Shown piece after piece: positions 1 to 6,818 of a stretch of 64,000 nt of DNA. Every line of letters begins with the position of its first letter. The first letter of the stretch is position 1. The notes below the pieces were generated by a model. That model was not told the DNA's origin, did not search any database, and was given only the letters and a program-made list of their open reading frames with translations. Both the position numbers and the translations under genes were made by a program. Source of the stretch: a virus; the IMG/VR virus record IMGVR_UViG_3300031787_000052, positions 1-64,000 of that record; one strand, given 5' to 3'.

Positions 1-463
1 TAAGAAGACCTGCTAACGGTCCTCCTTTTTTAGCAATTTGAGCCATCTTAGTGGCATCACCGGCCAATGATGCGGCTTTGAATGCTTTCGCTGAAGCCCC
101 TCCCATCTTAAACAAACCAATAACTGGTTTAGCAATTAAGTCACCTACATAAGGTAATACGGAAATCCATGACAAAACGGCAAATAACTTATCACCTTGT
201 CTCCAATAACTAATACCGTTAATTAAATCAACCACACCAGTTGGGTCAAATATGCCAACAATATCCCCCAAAGTATTGTACCACTTTGATTCGCTAATTA
301 AAATTGATTTTTCAGGATATTGGATTTTTAACATCTCCAATACCATTTTTTTATCTTTATTTGACAATTTTTGCCATTTTTCTTCAATAACTTTTTTTTG
401 TTCTTCTTTGTAGATTTGAACCATTTTTTCCTGTAACTCTGATTCGTTAAGTGTTTTCGACAT
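1..463 (-). CDS. Putative virion-associated protein, 3' end cut by window edge
   Basis: Only the first 154 residues are visible; the gene continues past the left edge. The N-terminus carries LNESELQEKMVQIYKEEQ, a version of the leader seen on several other proteins here (2776, 8675, 18231). A charged helical stretch follows, then a hydrophobic Gly/Pro-rich region around residues 65-110 with the motif SVLPYVGDLIAKP, which recalls the helical 'pre-toxin' or channel-like segments of secreted and phage proteins. No enzyme motif is visible. The ATG at 463 is preceded by a TATTTATA element 12 bp upstream. A role as a packaged or structural virion protein is inferred from the leader only. Confidence 0.6.
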   Translation of the reverse strand, partial: MSKTLNESELQEKMVQIYKEEQKKVIEEKWQKLSNKDKKMVLEMLKIQYPEKSILISESKWYNTLGDIVGIFDPTGVVDLINGISYWRQGDKLFAVLSWISVLPYVGDLIAKPVIGLFKMGGASAKAFKAASLAGDATKMAQIAKKGGPLAGLL

Positions 464-475
464 AGGATTTTTTAT

Positions 476-483
476 TATAAATA
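476..483 (-). promoter_or_regulatory. Candidate late-type promoter element TATTTATA
   Basis: The coding strand reads GATATTTATAATAAAA starting 12 bp upstream of the ATG at 463, directly after a terminator hairpin. The same element recurs upstream of many virion and lysis genes in this window. Whether it is a promoter core or an AT-rich translation signal is not settled. Confidence 0.45.
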
Positions 484-490
484 TCTAAAC

Positions 491-518
491 AAAAAAAAGA
501 GGTCACAAAATGTGACCC
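491..518 (-). terminator. Rho-independent terminator after the methyltransferase gene
   Basis: Perfect 7-bp stem GGTCACA/TGTGACC (501-507 with 511-517) and a 3-nt loop. On the minus strand an eight-T run at 491-498 follows almost directly. It sits 6 bp past the stop of the gene at 524 and separates that operon from the next one. Confidence 0.85.
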
Positions 519-523
519 CAATA

Positions 524-1366
524 TTAAAATTCTATTTCTTGTTGTTTTTTTAGATTGATAAACGATTGTATTCGTTCTCGAGATATTTCAGCATAATTAT
601 GACTTAACTCAATTCCTATCCATCTTCTATCTAAAGTTTCTGCCGCCACACAACTTGTACCGCTCCCGTTGAATGGGTCAAGAATAACGTCATTTTTATA
701 ACTCAATATCTTAATTGCCTTTGTTGGGATATCCATTGAAAATGTCGCCTTTGTCATTGGTCTACTATCGTTGAGGTACTTCCATTGACCGAACACCAAT
801 TCCATAAATTCTTTCTTATCCTGTTCAGTATACAACATTTTAGTTTTACCTTCCTCGGTTTGAATTGGTTCTCCTTTCCATTGTGGCTCTCCCTTCACTT
901 TCTTAATATGATGTTTCTTATAAGCAAGAATTACACACTCCTTTGGGTTATAGATATAAGGACTTGATGGACTCATCCAACTTCCCCAAGCGGTTGTCTT
1001 ACTGCGGTGTGGACTATCTTCTTCCAAATCTACAATACCGAAAAACTTAAATCCAATTTCTTTCATCACCTGATAAACTTCAGACACCAAAAAGATTCTT
1101 CCACCCTTTTCTTGACGATTAATTTCATATGGAATATTAACAGCAATACGACCATCATCCTTTAATACCTTGTAGGCTTCGGCCATCCAGTTACGAGTAA
1201 AATCCAAATATTGACTTATCTCCATATCATCATCGTGGACATCATATTTAATGTTTACTCCGTAAGGTGGTGAGGTGACAATCAAGTCAACGAATGAATC
1301 GGGCATCTCTCTCATTACTTCAACACAATCACCGTTGATTACTTTATTTATATAATTTTCTATCAT
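524..1366 (-). CDS. DNA methyltransferase, N4-cytosine/N6-adenine type (beta class)
   Basis: A 280-residue SAM-dependent DNA methyltransferase. The catalytic motif TSPPYG is at residues 31-36 and the SAM-binding motif DPFNGSGT at about 230. This order (catalytic motif first, SAM motif last) is that of beta-class enzymes methylating the exocyclic amine of adenine or cytosine; the target cannot be read from the sequence. The ATG at 1366 is preferred to the in-frame ATG at 1402: it overlaps the stop of the upstream gene as ATGA, and the enzyme family usually begins shortly before the DCxxxM segment seen at residues 13-18. No restriction enzyme is adjacent, so it more likely protects phage DNA or regulates expression than forms a restriction-modification pair. 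Confidence 0.9.
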   Translation of the reverse strand: MIENYINKVINGDCVEVMREMPDSFVDLIVTSPPYGVNIKYDVHDDDMEISQYLDFTRNWMAEAYKVLKDDGRIAVNIPYEINRQEKGGRIFLVSEVYQVMKEIGFKFFGIVDLEEDSPHRSKTTAWGSWMSPSSPYIYNPKECVILAYKKHHIKKVKGEPQWKGEPIQTEEGKTKMLYTEQDKKEFMELVFGQWKYLNDSRPMTKATFSMDIPTKAIKILSYKNDVILDPFNGSGTSCVAAETLDRRWIGIELSHNYAEISRERIQSFINLKKQQEIEF

Positions 1367-1587
1367 TTTTCTAAATTTTGAATTTTTCTGTCCAAATACC
1401 ATAAAGCCTTTTTTAAATCTTGTAGTTCTTTACTTGGGTCCTTTTTACCGGCACGAGCCACATATTTAACCACATTGAATAGATATGCGTCATGGTCAAG
1501 TCCCCATGCTTCCGCAACCTTTACAACCTCATACGCATTTTCCTCCCCACCATAGTGGTCAGGATGATTAACCATTTCTTTTGACAT
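1363..1587 (-). CDS. DUF3310 family small protein
   Basis: A 74-residue protein beginning close to HPDHYGG, continuing through VVKVAEAWGLDHDAYL and KYVARAGKK, and ending in DLKKALWYLDRKI. This is the typical pattern of DUF3310, a phage domain also present in T7 gp1.7, which is described as a nucleotide kinase. Most family members are uncharacterised, so the kinase role should not be assumed. Its stop overlaps the start of the methyltransferase (ATGA), which suggests translational coupling. Confidence 0.8.
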   Translation of the reverse strand: MSKEMVNHPDHYGGEENAYEVVKVAEAWGLDHDAYLFNVVKYVARAGKKDPSKELQDLKKALWYLDRKIQNLEK

Positions 1588-1589
1588 AA

Positions 1590-1781
1590 TTATTTACTTT
1601 TTACAACGTAATACCCCTTTCCATACTTACTCTCCTCAATCAATCCTTCCTCTATCATTTCACTAATCAATCTTTCGGTTTCAGTCATTGATGTTCTCAA
1701 CAAATGTTTAGATATGTAAGTAATATGCACAGGTTGTCTTAATTTAGACAGGAGTTTTTCAATTATTGTGTTTTTTTCCAT
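1590..1781 (-). CDS. Small winged-helix-like protein
   Basis: A 63-residue protein starting MEKNTIIEKLL. The order of helices, the segment ERLISEMIEEGLIEES and the final KYGKGYYVVKS strand pair fit a winged-helix DNA-binding fold (recognition helix followed by a beta wing). The ATG at 1781 is preferred to a longer in-frame reading because it removes a hydrophobic, unrelated N-terminal stretch. It overlaps the 3' end of the gene at 1759-1959 by 23 bp. It could be a small phage regulator; the targets are unknown. Confidence 0.55.
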   Translation of the reverse strand: MEKNTIIEKLLSKLRQPVHITYISKHLLRTSMTETERLISEMIEEGLIEESKYGKGYYVVKSK

Positions 1782-1959
1782 CGATAAAAAGTTTAATATT
1801 AGTATCACTTAATCCTTGTTGATAAAGTTGATACACTTCACTAGCTTTATTATCCATAAATAACAACGCATCGGCGGAAAATAATCTTTTTAACGAATCT
1901 CCATTTTTTAATGTATTAGAAATCGTTTCCTCCGATATGAATCTTTTATTAAACCCCAT
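1759..1959 (-). CDS. Hypothetical small protein
   Basis: A 66-residue protein of unknown function. The central segment KASEVYQLYQQGLSDTNI resembles a helix-turn-helix-like pair of helices, but this is weak. It overlaps its upstream neighbour (stop side) by 11 bp and the next start by 23 bp, as expected in a compact phage operon. No signal peptide or membrane segment is seen. Confidence 0.5.
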   Translation of the reverse strand: MGFNKRFISEETISNTLKNGDSLKRLFSADALLFMDNKASEVYQLYQQGLSDTNIKLFIDGKKHNN

Positions 1960-2734
1960 TTGTTATTAGTTTTTTTTCTCTCTCTAACCTTTCAATCTTC
2001 GCACTTTGATTAATCAAAGATACTATCTTTCTTTTAGCAATCGGAACCAAAGTTTCAGCAATTGGAAATTTTTGTGTGGATAAAATTTCAAACACCGGAA
2101 AACTTTTTTCTTTCTTGGTTTTATAGGTTTTAGAAAATTTAGAGATTAATTGTGTTATAGTCAAATCCTCTCCATCACCATTATACATCATTTTAACATG
2201 TGTCTTTGTTAGATTAAAAGAATTCCTAACTCTCCGAATATCATATCTCCAAACATAAGTCATACCCTCATCTCTGTAATAAAAAAACCCTGATTTAGAT
2301 TTAAGATTGTTTCTATTTCTTTTGATATTAACAGTCAAAGAATCATATACTAAAGTCCATATAGCTTTAACCATATTGAAGTAATCAAATAACTTTGGTT
2401 GGACATTTTTTAATATTTTTTTGAATTCTACCTGTTCTTCATCTGACATTACCGGTAAGTCATGTACAACTAAATCAGTAACCACCAGTTCGTCATCGTG
2501 AGATAAAAACTTTTTTTTGGTTTTTAAAATTCTATTTTGATTGATGATTGTTTGGATGTTACCCAAATGAACGGAAACCTCAATGAACATTGGGTATAAC
2601 TTAATTTCTTCCAAGAAAACATTCATTTTCTGAAAATAAGCCATCAACTTGTATTCTTTTTGTTCAGCATCGATTGACCCCGTAATAATCCATTCGGGGT
2701 CCATGGCAAACTTTATTTTCTGGGTCTTATTCAT
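1949..2734 (-). CDS. Hypothetical phage protein
   Basis: A 261-residue, basic, soluble-looking protein. I do not recognise its family. It has an alpha/beta pattern, a Lys/Arg-rich centre (TVNIKRNRNNLKSKSG) and a C-terminal helix RLEREKKLI. The ATG at 2734 is preferred to an upstream TTG at 2752. It lies in the small-gene operon upstream of the DUF3310 and methyltransferase genes, so a DNA-metabolism or regulatory role is possible but unproven. Confidence 0.6.
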   Translation of the reverse strand: MNKTQKIKFAMDPEWIITGSIDAEQKEYKLMAYFQKMNVFLEEIKLYPMFIEVSVHLGNIQTIINQNRILKTKKKFLSHDDELVVTDLVVHDLPVMSDEEQVEFKKILKNVQPKLFDYFNMVKAIWTLVYDSLTVNIKRNRNNLKSKSGFFYYRDEGMTYVWRYDIRRVRNSFNLTKTHVKMMYNGDGEDLTITQLISKFSKTYKTKKEKSFPVFEILSTQKFPIAETLVPIAKRKIVSLINQSAKIERLEREKKLITNGV

Positions 2735-2775
2735 ACTACAGAAAATATACAAAATAAAAATGATAAAAAAAAGAT

Positions 2776-4191
2776 TTAATTAATTCTCATGATATAGTAA
2801 TGCGTACCATTAACTTTTTCCGTATCAACAACACCGTCATATGAACCCATAATAGCATATCCATCACTTTCTACTAAACCTCGAGCCAAGGCATCCATAT
2901 CAATATATTCACTTATATCCGCACCAAATTCGTCCAATGACGCCCTTGGGTCTGCCATTTTTTCAGAGACCCAATATTCAACTTTGTCTTCCACCATTTG
3001 AGTTGTAACTTCACCTTCAGGAACCATATTATCAATTTCTTCTTGTGAGTCATCAATATGTCCTTGAATTATCCTTATCTTTTCTTCAATTTCATCCCAT
3101 TGTTTTTTATATTCATCAAAGTCTTCAATCGTATTGTTAAGGTCATCTTGTTTTCTTTTTAACTTTTCAATGACACCTTTAACATTTTCAATATATTCTT
3201 CCAGTTCTTCTCTACGTCTATCCTGTTCTTCGGTGGTCGGCATTTCACTTTCATCAAAATATACTTCAGGATTCTGTCTTACATCATCGTAAAAAACATC
3301 TCTGAAATAATCTTCAATGGAGTCAGTGTCCAAATAATTTTCTAAAAAATGCATTCTAAAACCTTCAACCCCAACCTCATCAATATAATTTTTAGCGTAT
3401 TCAAATGCCGCATCATCCATTTCATCTTCATCACCAACCGCATATTCTCTACCTTCCGCGTCACTACTAATAACTTCAAATTGTTGGAGTCCATGATAAT
3501 CGTAGTATAGTGGTATTAGGTTATATACTGTTACCATTTCACCTCTTAATTCTTCGACTCTGTCTTGTAATTCAGATAAAGTGTTGTATAACTGTTTAGC
3601 CCTTTCTTCGTCCTCACTCTGTTCCATCTCATTAGTAACTCTCCTGATTTCATTTTCAAGATTCTTTAATTCATCAAGTTGTTCTTCATCAGGTTCTTCG
3701 ATTTCTCTATCTTTAACCAACATATCATATAGAGCATTTGCCTTTTCACCTAGTTCAGTAATATCAGGATTATCGATATCCCACTCCTTATTGAATCTTC
3801 TCTCCTCGGCGCTTTGTAATTTTTTTCTTCTTTCTTCAGCTTTACGTCTTGCCTCCCTCGGTGTTCCAGAGTCCCAAGTATAATTTTTAACTTCAACACC
3901 TGACAAATCACTTATGTTTGTATGTCTAATATCTAATCTACCCTCAATATATTTAACATTACCTAATGAATCGGTAGGTGTATCATTTAAAATCAAATCA
4001 CCAGTAATCCAAATTGGTTTACCTCCAAACATTTTTAATTTTGTTACACTTTTTCCGTGATATCCACCGAACTTCATCAACTCTGAAAATTCTTCTGGTG
4101 AAATTTTGTAGTATTCTTCCTCACTTTGCTCGACAAGCGTAATCCTCAAAAACTTCTTAAATTCACTTTCCGTGAGTTTTATTTTACCCAT
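2776..4191 (-). CDS. Leader-bearing acidic coiled-coil protein, putative packaged virion protein
   Basis: A 471-residue, strongly acidic protein. The N-terminus LTESEFKKFLRITLVEQ is a clear copy of the leader shared by several genes here, ending in LVE-Q like a T4 prohead-protease site. Residues 45-105 carry a short leucine-rich-like repeat (ITGDLILNDTPTDSLGNVKY, then GRLDIRHTNISDLSGV). Long charged coiled coils follow at about 110-220 and 315-380. The C-terminus (about 385-471) is a compact alpha/beta region. No enzyme motif is seen. The leader and a TATTTATA-like element upstream suggest a late, capsid-associated role; this is inference. Confidence 0.65.
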   Translation of the reverse strand: MGKIKLTESEFKKFLRITLVEQSEEEYYKISPEEFSELMKFGGYHGKSVTKLKMFGGKPIWITGDLILNDTPTDSLGNVKYIEGRLDIRHTNISDLSGVEVKNYTWDSGTPREARRKAEERRKKLQSAEERRFNKEWDIDNPDITELGEKANALYDMLVKDREIEEPDEEQLDELKNLENEIRRVTNEMEQSEDEERAKQLYNTLSELQDRVEELRGEMVTVYNLIPLYYDYHGLQQFEVISSDAEGREYAVGDEDEMDDAAFEYAKNYIDEVGVEGFRMHFLENYLDTDSIEDYFRDVFYDDVRQNPEVYFDESEMPTTEEQDRRREELEEYIENVKGVIEKLKRKQDDLNNTIEDFDEYKKQWDEIEEKIRIIQGHIDDSQEEIDNMVPEGEVTTQMVEDKVEYWVSEKMADPRASLDEFGADISEYIDMDALARGLVESDGYAIMGSYDGVVDTEKVNGTHYYIMRIN

Positions 4192-4197
4192 AGTACT

Positions 4198-4205
4198 GAT
4201 AAATA
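4198..4205 (-). promoter_or_regulatory. Candidate late-type element (TATTTATC)
   Basis: The coding strand reads ATATTTATC ending 6 bp before the ATG at 4191. It differs by one base from the TATTTATA element upstream of other virion-like genes. Confidence 0.35.
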
Positions 4206-4257
4206 TTTTTATTTCGTAAATAAAGCAATATTCTTTACAAATTGTCTCAAATAAAGA

Positions 4258-4265
4258 TATTTATG
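4258..4265 (+). promoter_or_regulatory. Candidate late-type element upstream of the GCGC protein
   Basis: AAGATATTTATG starts about 50 bp before the ATG at 4308. It resembles the recurrent element but sits further from the start than most copies, so this copy is weaker. Confidence 0.3.
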
Positions 4266-4307
4266 TTTATAACGATAAGAAATAAACTACCTAAAAAAAC
4301 TAATCAC

Positions 4308-4451
4308 ATGGGATGTGGATGTAAAAACAAACAGGCAGAAGCTCAAGCGGCACCTGCTCAACCAGCACCTGGTCAAATTCAAACGCCTCAAAATAACCAA
4401 ACTGTTCAAGAACAGGTAAATAAGGTTGTTGAGAAGTATTATAAGAAATAA
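4308..4451 (+). CDS. Small MGCGC protein
   Basis: A 47-residue protein starting MGCGCKNKQ, followed by an Ala/Pro/Gln-rich flexible segment (EAQAAPAQPAPGQ) and an amphipathic helix ending VNKVVEKYYKK. The ATG at 4308 is chosen because the cysteine pair directly after the initiator is distinctive and the in-frame upstream codons encode an unrelated hydrophobic stretch. It is a lone plus-strand gene followed by a strong terminator. The two cysteines could bind metal or anchor a modification; function unknown. Confidence 0.6.
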   Translation: MGCGCKNKQAEAQAAPAQPAPGQIQTPQNNQTVQEQVNKVVEKYYKK

Positions 4452-4482
4452 TATGAATGGGATGTTGGGTGTAAAAAAAATT

Positions 4483-4507
4483 AAAGGGGGAATTTATTCC
4501 CCTTTTT
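4483..4507 (+). terminator. Rho-independent terminator
   Basis: GGGGAA (4487-4492) pairs with TTCCCC (4497-4502) around a TTTA loop. The stem is extended by AAAG/TTTT on the outside and runs into a T tract. It lies 32 bp after the stop of the MGCGC gene. Confidence 0.8.
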
Positions 4508-4554
4508 CTATTTAATATGTGGATTTTTTTCACTATCAATTTCAAAACAGTTTT

Positions 4555-5382
4555 ATGAAGTATATTTATCCTAATTACAGAATCGGTATCGTTAATAAAT
4601 TCGCTGATTATATCATGTCGGAAATATCTAAAGATGGTAATCCATACACTGAAATTAGAGTAACACAATTTGAGCCATTCTTTGTTGTTGAGGGCAAAAC
4701 ATCATCAAAGAAAATAATTGATTTAGATTCAATCAAAGAATCATTTTTTGAAAAGATGAAATCTCAATTATCTACATTAGGTATCAAAAACATTAATACG
4801 ATTGATTTAATCAAATATGACTGTGAATACTTACATCGAGAAAAGAAAGAATTTTGTTTTGAATTTTTCAATAGTGTAAGACCTATATTCCATGAGAGAG
4901 TTTTAAATTATGTATATAATCATTCTGACATTTGGGAAGCGGTAGATTACACGGATAAGCTTTTGATATACACCAATGAATACATTGAAAAACCAATAGA
5001 TTATTCATTTAAAGACATTAGAGGTTCAAGACAGTCTGAGTTCCCATATGGGTATAGTCTAAACAACGGTAGGTCTGCATTTTATTACTGTGAATACATC
5101 GCGTATCAGCTATTCAAAGCAATTAAAGCAACAAACATGTCAATAAAATATACCGACGTTATTGATGAGGAAACAAACGACCCTATTATCGATATATTAA
5201 GTAACTCCCCATATATGAATGAGAAAATTAAATCGATGGTATTGGACGTGTTCGATTTTAATATTCAAAGATTTGAGAAAAAATATCTCAAGGGTTACGA
5301 TATAAGTAATGATTTAGACACACAACTAGAAACCAAACCTTGGTTAGTTGGTGACAAGATATCTGAATTATATATTATCTAA
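4555..5382 (+). CDS. Hypothetical protein with faint MetK-like pattern
   Basis: A 275-residue soluble protein starting MKYIYPNYR; an in-frame GTG at 4519 is less likely. I do not recognise it firmly. Two segments recall S-adenosylmethionine synthetase: an N-terminal strand-rich stretch FFVVEGKTSSKKIIDLDSI (compare the GGEITTSAWVDI region of MetK) and a central FPYGYSLNNGRSAFYYCEY (compare the FGYATNET region). The catalytic HPDK motif is absent and the protein is shorter than MetK, so any relationship would be distant and perhaps non-catalytic. It converges with the gene at 5379-5903, overlapping by 4 bp. Confidence 0.55.
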   Translation: MKYIYPNYRIGIVNKFADYIMSEISKDGNPYTEIRVTQFEPFFVVEGKTSSKKIIDLDSIKESFFEKMKSQLSTLGIKNINTIDLIKYDCEYLHREKKEFCFEFFNSVRPIFHERVLNYVYNHSDIWEAVDYTDKLLIYTNEYIEKPIDYSFKDIRGSRQSEFPYGYSLNNGRSAFYYCEYIAYQLFKAIKATNMSIKYTDVIDEETNDPIIDILSNSPYMNEKIKSMVLDVFDFNIQRFEKKYLKGYDISNDLDTQLETKPWLVGDKISELYII

Positions 5383-5903
5383 ACTCGTTTAGAATAAGAA
5401 ACCACCTGATAAAAATCTTTCTTGCCATTACAGAAGTCCCTAACTAACTGTAAAAGATTTTTAAACATGAAAGCACCAGGAGTTTGTTTTTCACACTTAA
5501 TGAATAACTCAATAAGTGCTGACAAAAATTCCACAGATAAATGACCCAAGTTATCTATGGTTGTATAAGTATCACAGAAATACTCATTGTAGATTAATTC
5601 GTAGTTGTCTCTCTCCTCGGTTGAATTGAATGGTTCTATCTTATCATATAATTCAATCCAATCAGAAACAAAGTCACACACATCGGATGATGAATGACTA
5701 GATTTAACAATCAAATCAACAATCCAATGTGTGTGAGATGGAGCTCTCAATCTTTTGTTTGGTGCTTTATATTTGACAATAAAGTCCAAATCGGGGTTCG
5801 CTCCTCGAGACCCTTGATATATCACTAAAATATTTCCGTCATCTAAATCCCATTTCTTTATTGGTATGTGTAGTTGTCCGTGTTTGTTAAATGATAGATT
5901 CAT
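5379..5903 (-). CDS. Hypothetical phage protein
   Basis: A 174-residue protein of unknown family. The N-terminal half is strand-rich (NILVIYQGSRGANPDLDFIV, then THWIVDLIVKSS) and the C-terminal half helical (VEFLSALIELFIKCEKQ). A restriction-endonuclease-like alpha/beta core is conceivable from the LDFIVKYK and VDLIVK strands, but no complete catalytic motif is seen. Its ATG overlaps the stop of the glutaredoxin gene by 4 bp, so it belongs to the redox operon. Confidence 0.55.
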   Translation of the reverse strand: MNLSFNKHGQLHIPIKKWDLDDGNILVIYQGSRGANPDLDFIVKYKAPNKRLRAPSHTHWIVDLIVKSSHSSSDVCDFVSDWIELYDKIEPFNSTEERDNYELIYNEYFCDTYTTIDNLGHLSVEFLSALIELFIKCEKQTPGAFMFKNLLQLVRDFCNGKKDFYQVVSYSKRV

Positions 5904-6184
5904 CCGTTTAATTTATTTTTAATAATTTGAATACCTTCTTCTATTGTATTGTAGTGTTTGTCAGGAACAAAACCTTCTGACTTTGGTTCCCCATATGGGT
6001 CATCAATAATCATGAATGCCGGAACAAACTCACTACCAGTTGCTTCAACAAACAATTGATATTCGTCGGCATGAGTATTGATATTTCTCTCAACAAACTC
6101 AATCTGACTCTCAACCAATTGGGTTTTCATCATCTCACAAAATGGACAACCGTCCATTGTGAAAACTATAACTAACTTATCCAT
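5900..6184 (-). CDS. Glutaredoxin-like thiol-disulfide oxidoreductase
   Basis: A 94-residue protein with the N-terminal strand KLVIVFTMDG followed by the CPFC redox motif (Cys13, Cys16). A cis-proline-like VPAFMII strand lies at about residues 53-59, with C-terminal helices after it. Length and motif fit the glutaredoxin family. It is adjacent to a thioredoxin and overlaps it by 8 bp, so the two are probably co-expressed and may reduce a ribonucleotide reductase or other thiol enzymes. No reductase gene is in this window. Confidence 0.85.
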   Translation of the reverse strand: MDKLVIVFTMDGCPFCEMMKTQLVESQIEFVERNINTHADEYQLFVEATGSEFVPAFMIIDDPYGEPKSEGFVPDKHYNTIEEGIQIIKNKLNG

Positions 6185-6500
6185 TTAACAAATTGTTTGC
6201 TAGGTCCAAAAGTGCGTTTTCTTGTAACAAACCAACTCTTGTGTTCATTTCTTTTCCGTTAGCGAAACTCTTAATTGTTGGTACGCTACGAACACCCAAC
6301 GATACAACCATATCACGATTGTTATCTACGTTCATTGTATAAAGTTTAACATCTGAATTTTTTGATGCCAAATCTTGGGCAACCTTTTCGTAAATCGGTT
6401 TCAACATTTTACAGGGACCACACCACGCGGCGTGAAAATCCACTATAAATTTTTCACCATTATTCATTTTCTCTTGGAGTTCTTTGCTTGTAATTTCCAT
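6177..6500 (-). CDS. trxA: Thioredoxin
   Basis: A 107-residue, full-length thioredoxin. The canonical active site WCGPCKM has its cysteines at residues 27 and 30. It follows a FIVDFHAAW strand and precedes the conserved SVPTIKSF segment with the cis-proline near 75. Phages commonly use thioredoxin as electron donor for ribonucleotide reductase or as a polymerase processivity factor; which applies here cannot be told. The ATG at 6500 lies inside the upstream gene (41-bp overlap). Confidence 0.93.
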   Translation of the reverse strand: MEITSKELQEKMNNGEKFIVDFHAAWCGPCKMLKPIYEKVAQDLASKNSDVKLYTMNVDNNRDMVVSLGVRSVPTIKSFANGKEMNTRVGLLQENALLDLANNLLNG

Positions 6501-6816
6501 TTTTTGCTTTAATTAAATTATTTATTGTAAATTCAGCAACACTGTATCTATCAGGTGTTGTCATTATAAATATTTTGACTTTATTTTCTCCTAATTTTTC
6601 TACATAGAAATGAATACCTGACGCGTCATACTCGATATATTTTTCTATAAAATTAACACCTTTGTCAGTGAAAATTGATTTAAACCAAATAGTATATGAC
6701 CTTGTCGTCAATTTGTCAAAGTTATCTACACTATCATAATCAAACTCAATAATTGAGGGATATTGTCCAAACTTCTGTCTAAACTTATCTATACAATGTT
6801 GTGGTACTTTTTCCAT
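6460..6816 (-). CDS. Hypothetical protein upstream of thioredoxin
   Basis: A 118-residue alpha/beta protein of unknown family. It starts MEKVPQHCIDKFRQKFG and has a central strand pair GIHFYVEKLG/KVKIFIMTTP. No catalytic motif is visible. It is packed between the PcfJ-like gene (2-bp gap) and thioredoxin (41-bp overlap) and is therefore probably in the same transcript. Confidence 0.55.
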   Translation of the reverse strand: MEKVPQHCIDKFRQKFGQYPSIIEFDYDSVDNFDKLTTRSYTIWFKSIFTDKGVNFIEKYIEYDASGIHFYVEKLGENKVKIFIMTTPDRYSVAEFTINNLIKAKNGNYKQRTPRENE

Positions 6817-6818
6817 AA

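Noticed and set aside
2735-2752. Upstream TTG start for the 261-residue hypothetical gene
   Set aside because: An ATG 18 bp downstream removes an unlikely MYIFCS leader. The same reasoning was used at 10109, 12111, 20893, 25285, 29461 and 51941, where an ATG lies close behind.
4300-4668. Minus-strand 122-residue frame over the MGCGC gene
   Set aside because: It spans a terminator and an intergenic gap and is antisense to two better-supported plus-strand genes.
4555-5382. Confident assignment as S-adenosylmethionine synthetase
   Set aside because: Only two loosely similar segments; the HPDK and other catalytic residues are absent, so the name is not used.
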